From Nocardiopsis sp. TSRI0078 (lineage in GTDB: Bacteria > Actinomycetota > Actinomycetes > Streptosporangiales > Streptosporangiaceae), in assembly GCF_001905145.1 (NCBI RefSeq), contig NZ_LWLB01000033.1, positions 310,001 through 374,000 on the forward strand: a DNA stretch of 64,000 nucleotides, read 5' to 3'. The position numbers and the translations under genes were made by a program. How positions within the stretch are numbered: position 1 is the stretch's first letter; each line of letters starts with the position of its first letter. Shown here piece after piece: positions 53,632 through 62,275 of this stretch. Below the pieces are notes generated by a model. That model was not told the origin of the DNA, did not search any database, and saw only the letters and a list, made by a program, of their open reading frames with translations.

Positions 53632-53928
53632 ACGTACCCCCAGCTCGCCCATCTGTCGGTGGCACCGCCGCCCGGGCTCGTCACGCCCCCTCCACGTGGC
53701 GAACCCGGCGGCGGCGCTCCGGTCGGCGGATACGGTCTTCCTCCCCAGGACGCACCTCGCGCCGACGCGGTCTCCCCCGGCCCCGAAGGCCTCCTCCGGA
53801 GCCGACGGTCCGCGGCGCCCCCGGTTCTGGACCCGGTCCCGACGGCCGTTCCCAGGACCCGCGCGATCGTGTCACCGCGGTGTCACGAACGTGGTGTCCC
53901 ATGGCGTGAAGCCTAGCGCGTTCACAGC

Positions 53929-53964
53929 CATATGCACATGCATATTGCCATGCACATGCATATG
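53929..53964. repeat. AT-rich direct repeat, ATGCACATGCATAT twice
   Basis: ATGCACATGCATAT occurs at 53932-53945 and 53950-53963 with an 18-bp period. The whole 36-bp block is bounded by CATATGCA and its complement TGCATATG. It is strikingly AT-rich in a GC-rich window and lies in the gene-free 53632-54027 between the ligase-like gene and the first STAND/LuxR gene. It looks like a double operator. Confidence 0.6.
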
Positions 53965-54027
53965 TAGATTCGGCGGAGAAGGTGGTTGCCGGCTCGGGAG
54001 CCGGGCGGAAACGGGCAGATCGGACAG

Positions 54028-56550
54028 TCAGTCCGACCTCTGATGGCGCTGTACCCACGCCGCGATCTGCGTACGCGAATTGAAGCCCATCTTACGGTTG
54101 ATGTTGGCCACGTGCCGTGCCGCCGTCGACGAGGTGATGAACAGGGTACGCGCTATCGCGGGGTTGCTCTCCCCCCGGCTCACCAGGAGCGCGACCTCCA
54201 GTTCGCGTTTGGTCAGCAGTTCCTCGGGGGCCACCGACTCCGGTGAGGGAGGCGGCCCCTTCCGTGCCCCGCGCCCGGTGCTCCCGGCCTGAGGCGGGGC
54301 GGGGCGGCGCGACGGAGGGCGCCGGCCCTCCTCGGCCAGCCGCTCTCCCTCGCGGACCGCGCCCGACAGGCTCAGGCCCCGGCCCTGCTCCCACCAGTGC
54401 ACCAGGCGGCGGCGCTGGCGGCGCGTCCTCTCCGCGTCCGTGAACGGCCACGGGGCCGCGTACGCGGGCAGTCCCAGCCGCTCGCGCACGCTCGTCGCCG
54501 CGCCCGCCAGGCGGCAGGCGGACTCGCGCAGCCCGGAGTCGAAGGCCACCCGGGCGATCGCGGTCAGGGCGCGGGCCGCGTCGGCGCGCTGCCCCGTCGA
54601 GTGGCTCAGCAGCAGCCCCTCGCTCAGGTAGTCGTAGGCCTGGCCCGTGGACCCCTGGGCACGGGCCACCCTGCCGATGCCGGCCAGGCAGCGCGCCTCC
54701 TCGGCCACCGCGCCGATCAGCCGCTGGGTGTCCAGCGCCTCCCGGTAGCAGCGGTCCGCCGTCACCAGGTCCCCGCCGGCCTCGGCCGCGTACGCCTGGC
54801 CGATGAGGGCGACGCCCACCCCCCACCGGTGGTCGATGCCGCGCAGCAGGGTCAGCGCGGCGTTGTAGTGGTGGTCGGCCGTGGGGTGGTCGCCCTGCTG
54901 GGCGACCAGGGCCGCCCGGGTGCCCAGCGCGACCGCCTCGCCCCACAGGTCGCCCGCCTCACGGCACAGCCGCAGCGCCTCCTCCACCCGCACCGCGGCC
55001 CGGTCCGGCACGCGGTTGCGCACCTCCACCAGGGCGAGCAGGTTGAGCGCGGTGCGGACGAAGACCTCGTCCCCGGCCTCGCGGCACAATCGCAGGCCCT
55101 CCTCACCCAGTGACAGGGCCAGCTCGTGGTCGCGCCGCACCCGCGCGAGCTGGGCCCGGCCCACCAGCGCCCTCGCCCGCGAGGGCGCCTTCGCCGCGTC
55201 CTCCAGCTCCAGCAGCCGGTCCATCCAGTGGGCGCCCTCGGCGTAGCACTGGTGGCTCACCCAGTGCGCGACCAGGCTGACGCACAGCCGCAGCCCCGAC
55301 TCGGCCGCGCCGTGGTCCAGCGACCAGCGCAGCAGTGAGCGCAGCGTGCCGTACTCGGCGATCACCCGCCGCCGTCCGGCGTCGCGCTCGCTCCAGGGCA
55401 TGGACCGGCTCGACTCCAACTTGAGCCCCAGGTCCTCGACCAGGTGCAGCATCCGCTCCAGGAGCCGCTCCTGGAACAGCTCCGCCTCGCCCTCGGCTAC
55501 CAGCCGGGAGTGCGCGAACCGCCGTACCGCCTCCGGCAGCCGGTAGCGCACACGCCCCTCGAACTCACCGGTCACCGTGATCAGCGAGCGGTTCAGCAAC
55601 GACGTCGACAGGTCGAGGATGGCCGACTCCGGCAGCGCCTCGTCGGCGCACACCTGCTCGGCCAGCTCCAGGTCCCACCCCCGGAACACCGACAGGCGCC
55701 GCAGCAGCACCCGCTCGGCCTCCGGCAGGCCGCTGTACACGAAGTCCAGCACCAGGGGCAGCATCTCGATGCGCGAGACGGCCTGGCCCGGCCCCGGCCG
55801 GGCGGCGGGGGAGGACAGGTACGCGCGCAGCTTCCCGACGAGCGCCTCGGGGCCGATCCCGGGCGCGCTCGCGCCCAGCACCTCGATCCCCAGCGGGATC
55901 CCGCCCGCCAGGTCGCACAGCTCCGTCACGGTCTCCAGCTCCCGGGCCGAGACCGAGAAGCGCGGGTCGCACGTGCGCGCGCGGTCCAGGAAGAGCCGTA
56001 CCGCCTCCGAGCCGGAGGGGTCGGGCGGCGGCCCCTTGCGCGCGGGCAGCGGCAGGGCCATCGGGGTCACCCGCCACACCGTTCCGCCCGACAGGCGGAA
56101 GGGGGCCTCGCTGGTGAGCAGGACCGACACCGAGGGGCAGGCGGCCAGCAGGGCCTCGCCGACCTCCGTCACCTGGTCGGCGACGTGCTCGCAGGAGTCC
56201 AGCACCAGCAGCAGGCGGCGGTCGCGCAGGGCCTCGGTCACCGTGGCCGACAGCGGCTGTCCGGGCTCCTCGACCACGCCCACCGCGGCGCACACCCGCG
56301 CGTACACCTCCAGGGTCGTGCGCGCGTCCGCCAGGTCGGCCATCCACACGCCGTCGGGGAAGGAGACGGTGGACTGCTCGGCCAGGCGTATCGCGAGGCG
56401 GGTCTTCCCCATCCCGTCGGTTCCGCACAGCGTGACGGAGCGGCTGGAGCCGAGCAGGCGAAGCAGATCGCTCAGGTCCCGTTCGCGGCCCACGAATCCG
56501 GTGCCCGGACGGGGGAGGTTGTGCCGCGCGGGCGCGGTCAAAGGTGCCAT
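54028..56550 (-). CDS. STAND-type NTPase regulator with LuxR HTH (first copy)
   Basis: An 840-residue regulator of the AfsR/MalT-like class. The N-terminal NB-ARC NTPase starts after RHNLPRPGTGFVGRERDLSD and has P-loop GTDGMGKTR and Walker B LLLVLDSCEHV. A central winged-helix and a long TPR-like helical region (about 420-740) follow. After a Pro/Arg-rich linker comes a C-terminal LuxR HTH (LTKRELEVALLVSRGESNPAIA, then TAARHVANINRKMGFNSRTQ in outline). It probably responds to a signal by oligomerising and activating transcription. ATG 56550 is chosen. It is a paralogue of the next gene, 156 nt apart, same strand. Confidence 0.87.
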   Translation of the reverse strand: MAPLTAPARHNLPRPGTGFVGRERDLSDLLRLLGSSRSVTLCGTDGMGKTRLAIRLAEQSTVSFPDGVWMADLADARTTLEVYARVCAAVGVVEEPGQPLSATVTEALRDRRLLLVLDSCEHVADQVTEVGEALLAACPSVSVLLTSEAPFRLSGGTVWRVTPMALPLPARKGPPPDPSGSEAVRLFLDRARTCDPRFSVSARELETVTELCDLAGGIPLGIEVLGASAPGIGPEALVGKLRAYLSSPAARPGPGQAVSRIEMLPLVLDFVYSGLPEAERVLLRRLSVFRGWDLELAEQVCADEALPESAILDLSTSLLNRSLITVTGEFEGRVRYRLPEAVRRFAHSRLVAEGEAELFQERLLERMLHLVEDLGLKLESSRSMPWSERDAGRRRVIAEYGTLRSLLRWSLDHGAAESGLRLCVSLVAHWVSHQCYAEGAHWMDRLLELEDAAKAPSRARALVGRAQLARVRRDHELALSLGEEGLRLCREAGDEVFVRTALNLLALVEVRNRVPDRAAVRVEEALRLCREAGDLWGEAVALGTRAALVAQQGDHPTADHHYNAALTLLRGIDHRWGVGVALIGQAYAAEAGGDLVTADRCYREALDTQRLIGAVAEEARCLAGIGRVARAQGSTGQAYDYLSEGLLLSHSTGQRADAARALTAIARVAFDSGLRESACRLAGAATSVRERLGLPAYAAPWPFTDAERTRRQRRRLVHWWEQGRGLSLSGAVREGERLAEEGRRPPSRRPAPPQAGSTGRGARKGPPPSPESVAPEELLTKRELEVALLVSRGESNPAIARTLFITSSTAARHVANINRKMGFNSRTQIAAWVQRHQRSD

Positions 56551-56706
56551 GGCCTTCACATGTAGGGGCGGTCGGGGAAGGTTCTCACCAGGGAGGGGGA
56601 GAAGGTCGGCAGGGTGGATACGGTCGGGTGGGCGTTGGTACCTGAAGTTCTGTCTTAGCGGGTGCACGCGCACTGTGCAAGTGCTTCCCGGCGTTCGCGG
56701 GCCCTC

Positions 56707-59163
56707 TCAGACACCGTCCTCCGACACGGCCCAGCCGGTCAACTGCACCCTGGAGGAGATCGAGAGTTTTCTGAAGATGTTCGCGATGTGCCGGGCCGCG
56801 GTCGCCTGGCTGATCGTCAGCCGCTCGGCGATCTCCCGGTTGGACAGGCCCCGCTCGGCGAGCTCGGCCACCTCCCTCTCGCGGGGGGTCAGGGTCTCCG
56901 GCCCGGCGGCACCCGGGGACGGGGGCCGGGGAAAGGCCAGCGCCCGGTCGAGCACCTGCTCCAGGGGCAGGGGGCGCCACGCGTTCCAGGCCTCGGCGGT
57001 CCGCGTCCCGCCCACCCGGCGCTCCACCGCCGACCGCAGCCGCAGGGTCTCGGCCGAGGGCCGGTCCAGCGACGTGCGGAGGTCGGCGGCCACACCCACC
57101 AGGGCGGCGGCCCGCTCCGCCTCCTCCTCGGCCAGCGCCAGCTCCGCCAGCGCCTCCAGGGCGCGCGCCACGGCGATGCGCTGACCGGAGGTGAAGCTCA
57201 CCCGCAGGCACGTCGCCAGGGGCTCCCTGGCCCGCAGCGCCTGGCCCTCGGCCAGGTACAGGCGGCCCAGCTCCCGGGCGCAGTGCGCGGTCGCCGGGGC
57301 CGCCTCCAGCTCGCCGAAGACCGACAAAGCCTCGGCGAACAACGCGCGGGCCCGCGCGAAGTCCCGCCGTTCGGCGGCGATCGAGCCCAGCCCGTGCAGG
57401 CAGCGGGCCACGTTCCACCGGTCGCCCAGGTTCTCGGCCACCGAGATGCTCTGCTCCAGGTAGCCGCTCGCCAGGCCGGCCTCGCCGCGGCGGCGCGCCA
57501 GCTGCGCCAGCACGTCCAGCGTGGTCACCTCCGTGACGGGGTCGTCGACCTGGGAGGCCCACTCCCCGGCCCGATCGGCGTGCCGCTGCCCCTCGTCCAG
57601 CGCGCCGGTGCGCAGGGACAGCACCGCCATGGTGGTCAGGGCCGAGGCCGCGGCCCCCGCCTCGCGGCAGGCCCGCGCCGCCTCCAGGGCGCACATGGCC
57701 AGGGCGGACACGCGCGGCGCCGTGTCCAGGTCCAGGCGCAGCTCGGCGTGCAGAGCCAGGGCGCGCGCCCTCAGGTGCGGCGACTGCCCGTCCGGGTCGG
57801 TGCCCAGCGCCCGCTCCAGGACGCGGCTGCCCTCGGCGGCCAGGCCGCGCACCATCCAGTAGGAGCGCAGCGCCACGCACACCCGCAGGGCCTCGTCCAC
57901 GCGCCCCCGCGACAGCGCCCAGTCCACCACCCGGACGTGGTTCTCCCTGTGGTGGTCGAGCAGCCTCAGGCGCGCCAGGCGCTCGCTCCAGGGCAGCGGC
58001 GCGCAGTCCTCCTTGGCCCACTCCTCCAGGTGGGTGACGCAAAAGCGCAGGTAACGCTCCCACCGGTCGTCCCCGCCTCCGCTCCGCGCCAGGCGCTCGG
58101 CGGCGTAGGCGCGCACCGTCTCGGTCAGCCGGTAGTGGGTGGTGCCGTCGATCTCGGCGTCCATCACCACCAGCGACTTGTCCAGCAGGGAGAAGTGCAG
58201 CGGCAGGATGTCGGAGGGGTCGACGCCCTCGCCCGAGCAGACGTCCTCGGCGGCCTCCAGGTACCAGGTGGAGAACACCGACAGGCGGTGCAGCAGGAGC
58301 CGTTCCGCGTCGGTGAGCAGGTCGTGGCTCCACTCCAGGACCGCGCGCAGGGTGCGCTGGCGCGGCGGAAGGTCGTCGGACCCGTCGCTGGTCAGGAGCT
58401 GGAAGCGGTTGTCCAGGCGGTGCAGGATCTGCTGCACCGACAGCAACCGTACACGGGCGGCGGCCAGTTCGATCGCCAGCGGCATGCCGTCCAGCATCCG
58501 GCAGATCTCCGCGATGTAGCCGGAGTTCTCCCTGGTCATCTCGAACCCGGAGCGGGCGGCGTGCGCGCGGGTGACGAACAGGCGCACCGACTCGTAGCGC
58601 TGCGTGTCGCGGCGGGGGATGGGATCGGGACCGGAGGCGTGGGGATCGGTGGGGGTGGGCCGCGCGGGCAGGGACAGCGGGGGCACACGCCAGATGGTCT
58701 CCTCGGGCACGTGCAGCGGCTGGCGGCTGGTCGCCAGGATGCGGACCCGGGGGCAGTCGCGCAGCACCGCCTGGCACAGCTCGGCCATCGGCCCCACGGC
58801 GTGCTCGCAGGTGTCCAGGAGCAGCAGCAGGTTGCGGGTGCGCAGCGAGGTGATGACGGCGTCCATGGCCGTGCGCGAGTCGTCCTCCACCGCCTGCAGG
58901 CCGACCGCCACCGCGCGCAGCGCCTGGTCGTGGGTGGAGGCCTCGCTGAGGTCGATGAAGCGCACGCCGTCGGGGAACCGGCGCATGACGCGCTCGGCTA
59001 GGTGCAGGGCCAGGCGTGTCTTGCCGATGCCTCCGGTACCGGTCAGCGTGACCATCCTGGCGGTACCGAGGAGGCGGCCCAGGTCGACGATGTCGCGTTC
59101 ACGCCCGACGAAGCTGACGAACTCGCCGGCGGACAGGGGCAGGTTGTGGCGGGGAGGAGACAT
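56707..59163 (-). CDS. STAND-type NTPase regulator with LuxR HTH (second copy)
   Basis: An 818-residue paralogue with the same architecture: opening RHNLPLSAGEFVSFVGRERDIV, P-loop GTGGIGKTR, Walker B LLLLLDTCEHA, winged helix near FQLLTSDGSDDLPPRQRTLR, TPR-like repeats (about 470-730) and C-terminal LuxR HTH (LTPREREVAELAERGLSNREIA). Both HTHs share the unusual recognition-helix string TAARH-ANI. The ATG at 59163 gives residues that align with the first copy. The longer open frame upstream is not conserved. Target genes unknown; the downstream ligase-like protein gene is a candidate. Confidence 0.87.
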   Translation of the reverse strand: MSPPRHNLPLSAGEFVSFVGRERDIVDLGRLLGTARMVTLTGTGGIGKTRLALHLAERVMRRFPDGVRFIDLSEASTHDQALRAVAVGLQAVEDDSRTAMDAVITSLRTRNLLLLLDTCEHAVGPMAELCQAVLRDCPRVRILATSRQPLHVPEETIWRVPPLSLPARPTPTDPHASGPDPIPRRDTQRYESVRLFVTRAHAARSGFEMTRENSGYIAEICRMLDGMPLAIELAAARVRLLSVQQILHRLDNRFQLLTSDGSDDLPPRQRTLRAVLEWSHDLLTDAERLLLHRLSVFSTWYLEAAEDVCSGEGVDPSDILPLHFSLLDKSLVVMDAEIDGTTHYRLTETVRAYAAERLARSGGGDDRWERYLRFCVTHLEEWAKEDCAPLPWSERLARLRLLDHHRENHVRVVDWALSRGRVDEALRVCVALRSYWMVRGLAAEGSRVLERALGTDPDGQSPHLRARALALHAELRLDLDTAPRVSALAMCALEAARACREAGAAASALTTMAVLSLRTGALDEGQRHADRAGEWASQVDDPVTEVTTLDVLAQLARRRGEAGLASGYLEQSISVAENLGDRWNVARCLHGLGSIAAERRDFARARALFAEALSVFGELEAAPATAHCARELGRLYLAEGQALRAREPLATCLRVSFTSGQRIAVARALEALAELALAEEEAERAAALVGVAADLRTSLDRPSAETLRLRSAVERRVGGTRTAEAWNAWRPLPLEQVLDRALAFPRPPSPGAAGPETLTPREREVAELAERGLSNREIAERLTISQATAARHIANIFRKLSISSRVQLTGWAVSEDGV

Positions 59164-59326
59164 GGCCTCGATTACTAGGACACCGAACCGGCCCGCACGC
59201 CGCGCCGGACGCGGCACGCGGGGAACGCCGTCCCCAGTGTCGCACCCGCGGGTCGGACCTGTCCCCACGATGGCCGGTTCCGGCACGAGCGGGCCGAAAC
59301 CGCCCATCACGGCCGGGAAGGTGGTA

Positions 59327-59356
59327 GGGCGTGTCCCGCGTGCGCCGGACACGCCC
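59327..59356 (-). terminator. Terminator after hisS, recurrent stem
   Basis: The 10-bp stem GGGCGTGTCC / GGACACGCCC with a 10-nt loop begins 9 nt after the hisS stop. It is the same stem as at 43837-43859. Confidence 0.75.
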
Positions 59357-59364
59357 CGGGGCGG

Positions 59365-60720
59365 CTACTCCGCGGCGCCCGTGCCCGCGTCCGGGCCCGT
59401 CTCCGCGGCGGGGGTCCAGGTGCCGGGGTCGGCCGGGCCCTGCTCGCCGGAGCCCATGTCCTTGACCTCGTGGTCGCCGCCGTCGTCGAAGGGCGGGAAC
59501 CACACGAAGGGGATGCCCTTCTTGGCGGCGTACTGGATCTGCTTGCCGACCTTGGCGGTGGAGTGGAACACCTCGGTGTTGAACCCGCGGCCGCGCAGCA
59601 GCTCGCCGGTGCGCAGGGCCTCGCGGCGGCGCTCGGCGCCGGGGACCACGACCATCACGTCGGTGGGGCAGGACCGCCCCTCCCGGACCCGGCCCTCCGC
59701 GACGAGCTTGGCGAAGATGCGGGTGAGGCCGATGGAGATGCCCACGCCCGGCAGCCTCCTGCGGATGAACTGCCCGGCCAGGTCCTCGTACCGGCCGCCC
59801 GCGCAGATGCTCCCGTAGCCGGGGTCGTCGTCGAAGGAGGCCTCGTAGACCGTGCCGGTGTAGTAGTCCAGGCCGCGGGCGATGGACAGGTCGGCGACAA
59901 CGCTGTCCCCGGGCAGGTCGGCCAGGTCGTCCATGACGAAGGTGAGCTCCTCCAGACCCTCGTCGAGCAGCTCGGAGGAGACCCCCAGGGCGCGGACCCG
60001 CTCGGCGACCTCGGCCCCGGTGCCCCGGACCCGGGCCAGCGCCAGGCACGCGTCGGCCTGCTCGTCGGCCAGGCCCCCGTCCAGCAGGATCCGGCGCACG
60101 CCGTCGTCACCGATCTTGTGGAGCTTGTCCACGGCGCGGATGACCGCGACCGGGTCCTTGACGCCCAGGCCCTCGTAGAAGCCCTGGAGGACCTTGCGGT
60201 TGTTGACGTTGAGCGTCCAGGCGGGGATGTCCAGGCCGCTGAGCACCCGGTGCACGATGCGCGGCAGTTCGGCGTCGAAGTGCAGCGGCACGGAGTCGAC
60301 GTTGATGACGTCGATGTCGCACTGGGTGAACTCGCGGAAGCGCCCCTCCTGGGGGCGCTCGCCCCGCCACACGCGCTGCATCTGGTAGCGCTTGAACGGG
60401 AAGGTCAGCTCGTTGAAGTGCTGGGCGACGTACCGGGCGAAGGGCACGGTCAGGTCGAAGTGCAGCCCGAGCCTGGCGTCGGAGTCGTCCTTGGCATCGG
60501 CCTGGAGGCGGTGCAGGGTGTAGACCTCCTGGGAGGTCTCGCCCTTGGCCATCAGCACGTCCAGGTTCTCCACGGACGGGGTCTCCACCGAGGCGAAGCC
60601 GAAGGACTCGAACCCGGCGCGGATATGGTCCAGCCAGCGCTGCTCCACGGCCCGGACCTGAGGGGTCCACTCGGGGAAACCGCTGATGGGAGTGGGGCGG
60701 ACGACGCGCTGATCGGACAT
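59365..60720 (-). CDS. hisS: Histidyl-tRNA synthetase, atypical type
   Basis: Class II aaRS of 451 residues charging tRNA-His. Motif 2 region is KRYQMQRVWRGERPQEGRFREF followed by TQCDIDVIN (in outline). The histidine-specific loop is ARGLDYYTGTVYEA, and motif 3 lies in RLPGVGISIGLTRI. The usual actinobacterial HisRS has RPQKGRYRQF- or RPQAGRYRQL-type motifs and no FDLTVPFARYVAQH-type segment; this one resembles the Bacteroidetes/eukaryote-like branch (from memory). A tail rich in Gly, Pro, Ala and Glu of about 40 residues follows the anticodon domain. ATG 60720 is chosen over an upstream ATG. A second hisS may exist elsewhere. Confidence 0.9.
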   Translation of the reverse strand: MSDQRVVRPTPISGFPEWTPQVRAVEQRWLDHIRAGFESFGFASVETPSVENLDVLMAKGETSQEVYTLHRLQADAKDDSDARLGLHFDLTVPFARYVAQHFNELTFPFKRYQMQRVWRGERPQEGRFREFTQCDIDVINVDSVPLHFDAELPRIVHRVLSGLDIPAWTLNVNNRKVLQGFYEGLGVKDPVAVIRAVDKLHKIGDDGVRRILLDGGLADEQADACLALARVRGTGAEVAERVRALGVSSELLDEGLEELTFVMDDLADLPGDSVVADLSIARGLDYYTGTVYEASFDDDPGYGSICAGGRYEDLAGQFIRRRLPGVGISIGLTRIFAKLVAEGRVREGRSCPTDVMVVVPGAERRREALRTGELLRGRGFNTEVFHSTAKVGKQIQYAAKKGIPFVWFPPFDDGGDHEVKDMGSGEQGPADPGTWTPAAETGPDAGTGAAE

Positions 60721-61552
60721 GTGGGGTTCTCGGCTCACAGTTTCGTCTCGGACTTGCTTGCCCCGGCCGCGCCCTCGCGCACGTACGCGCGCGGGTGTGC
60801 TGGAACGGACGGGGAGGGCCAGCCCATACTACGGCCAACGCGGGCGGCGGGTCGCGGATACGCCGCTCCGCCCTCCGGGTTCGCCGGGCGCGGGGCCGGC
60901 CCGCGGAAGGGAGGGCCCGGCGGGGGAGCGCGCGGTGCGGGGGAGCGGCGGGGAAGGCCGCCACCGGCCCACGTGGACGGTTGTGGGCCGGTGGGGCGCC
61001 GGAGCGCCGACCGGGGGGTGTGGACCGGCCGACGCCGAAGAGCGAGGCGTCGGCGGGTGGTCGTCCACCCGGGACGCCGCCGGGGCTCCCGCGCATGGTC
61101 GCGTCCTCGTGCCAGGAGTCTTTTCCGCGACCGCACTTGCCGGTGCGGGGGCCTGCCTCCACCGTAGACTCCGGGGACCGCGCCAGACAGGGATCGGCGC
61201 GGCCGAAAGCGGCCGAAAACGGCCGCTCACAATGTCGTAAAGTCGCCTCTTCGGGGTACAAACGTGTGCTTATCTGGTTACGGTCAGTCCCCGGCGAGGG
61301 GCCCGCCGCCACGGGCGGCCACCGCCACCCGCGCCCCCGGGCTGTCCGCGCTCCACGGCTCCCCGCCCCACGAAAGCTGTGTTCCGTTACACCAAAGAGC
61401 CGAAACGCCGTTCCTGACGGCCGTCCGGTGTTAGGTTCCAGGAGCGGTGCCTCTCGCGGCGGTACCCAACCCGGCGAGTCCCGTACCCCTCAGGACCGGG
61501 TCGTGCGAGCCCCGCGGCTCCCACCGGCCCGGCACTCCCTCTAGGACTAACT
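60721..61552. other. Gene-free interval upstream of hisS (832 nt)
   Basis: The largest gap in the window. Its open frames are Arg/Pro/Gly-rich and overlap on both strands, with no ribosome sites or recognisable domains, so I call no gene. An AT-richer patch at 61225-61290 (ATGTCGTAAAG, GTGCTTATCTGGTTACGG) and another at 61380-61440 (TTCCGTTACACC) look like promoter areas for hisS and for the divergent GTPase gene. A long hisS leader or a small RNA is possible. Confidence 0.45.
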
Positions 61553-62167
61553 GTGATCGATCCAGCAAACAGCACGAACCATGTCCACGCATCCAACGAG
61601 CTGTCCACCAAGATCATCGTCGCCGGGGGCTTCGGGGTCGGGAAGACCACGTTCGTCGGCGCCGTCTCGGAGATCCCGCCCGTGCGCACCGAGGCCGCCG
61701 TCACCGCCGCCAGCGTCGGCGTCGACGACCTCTCCCACACGCCGGACAAGACGAGCACCACGGTCGCGATGGACTTCGGCCGCATCTCGCTGGACACCGA
61801 CCTGACCCTGTTCCTGTTCGGGACCCCCGGCCAGCAGCGATTCTGGTTCATGTGGGACGACCTGGTGCGCGGTGCGCTGGGCGCGGTGATCCTGGCCGAC
61901 ACCCGCCGCCTGGAGGACACCTTCCAGGCGCTGGACTACTTCGAGCGCCAGTACCGGCTGCCCTTCGTCGTGGCCGTCAACGAGTTCGACCCCGAGGCGC
62001 TCTACAGCCCCGACGAGTTGCGCGAGGCCCTGGACCTGCCCCCGGAGGTGCCCGTCGTCTACTGCGACGCCCGCGACCGCAACTCCGTCGTCCGGGTCCT
62101 GGTGACGCTGGTCAAGCACGCCATGGTCCTGGAGGCCCGCCAGAGCCACCACCGCCAGCTCGCCTGA
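61553..62167 (+). CDS. Conservon-type GTPase (CvnD-like), orphan
   Basis: A 204-residue Ras-like/MglA-type GTPase of the actinobacterial CvnD family. G1 is GGFGVGKTTFVGAVSEI, the switch region has TTVAMDFGRI, G3 is FGTPGQQRFWFMW and G4 is NEFD in place of NKxD. Conservons normally encode a membrane kinase-like CvnA, a roadblock CvnB, a DUF742 CvnC and CvnD together; here A, B and C are absent. GTG 61553 follows AGGA by 7 nt. It lies upstream of secA2, 108 nt apart and same strand. Confidence 0.88.
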   Translation: MIDPANSTNHVHASNELSTKIIVAGGFGVGKTTFVGAVSEIPPVRTEAAVTAASVGVDDLSHTPDKTSTTVAMDFGRISLDTDLTLFLFGTPGQQRFWFMWDDLVRGALGAVILADTRRLEDTFQALDYFERQYRLPFVVAVNEFDPEALYSPDELREALDLPPEVPVVYCDARDRNSVVRVLVTLVKHAMVLEARQSHHRQLA

Positions 62168-62275
62168 GCCGCGGGTGCCCCCATCGACGCCGGGGAGAGG
62201 CCGAGGCCGAGATATCCGGCATATGCGGGCACCCGCGGTGCTCCAAACATGTGTGTCCGGCGTTACTCTGTGGTG

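Noticed and set aside
53681-54058. Minus-strand 125-codon frame containing the AT-rich repeat
   Set aside because: The repeat gives a YACA-type peptide echo, but the frame lacks a ribosome site and coding character; a regulatory reading is better.
60795-61544. Plus-strand 249-codon frame in the gap before the CvnD-like gene
   Set aside because: Arg/Gly/Pro-rich, no ribosome site, overlaps equally poor frames on the other strand.
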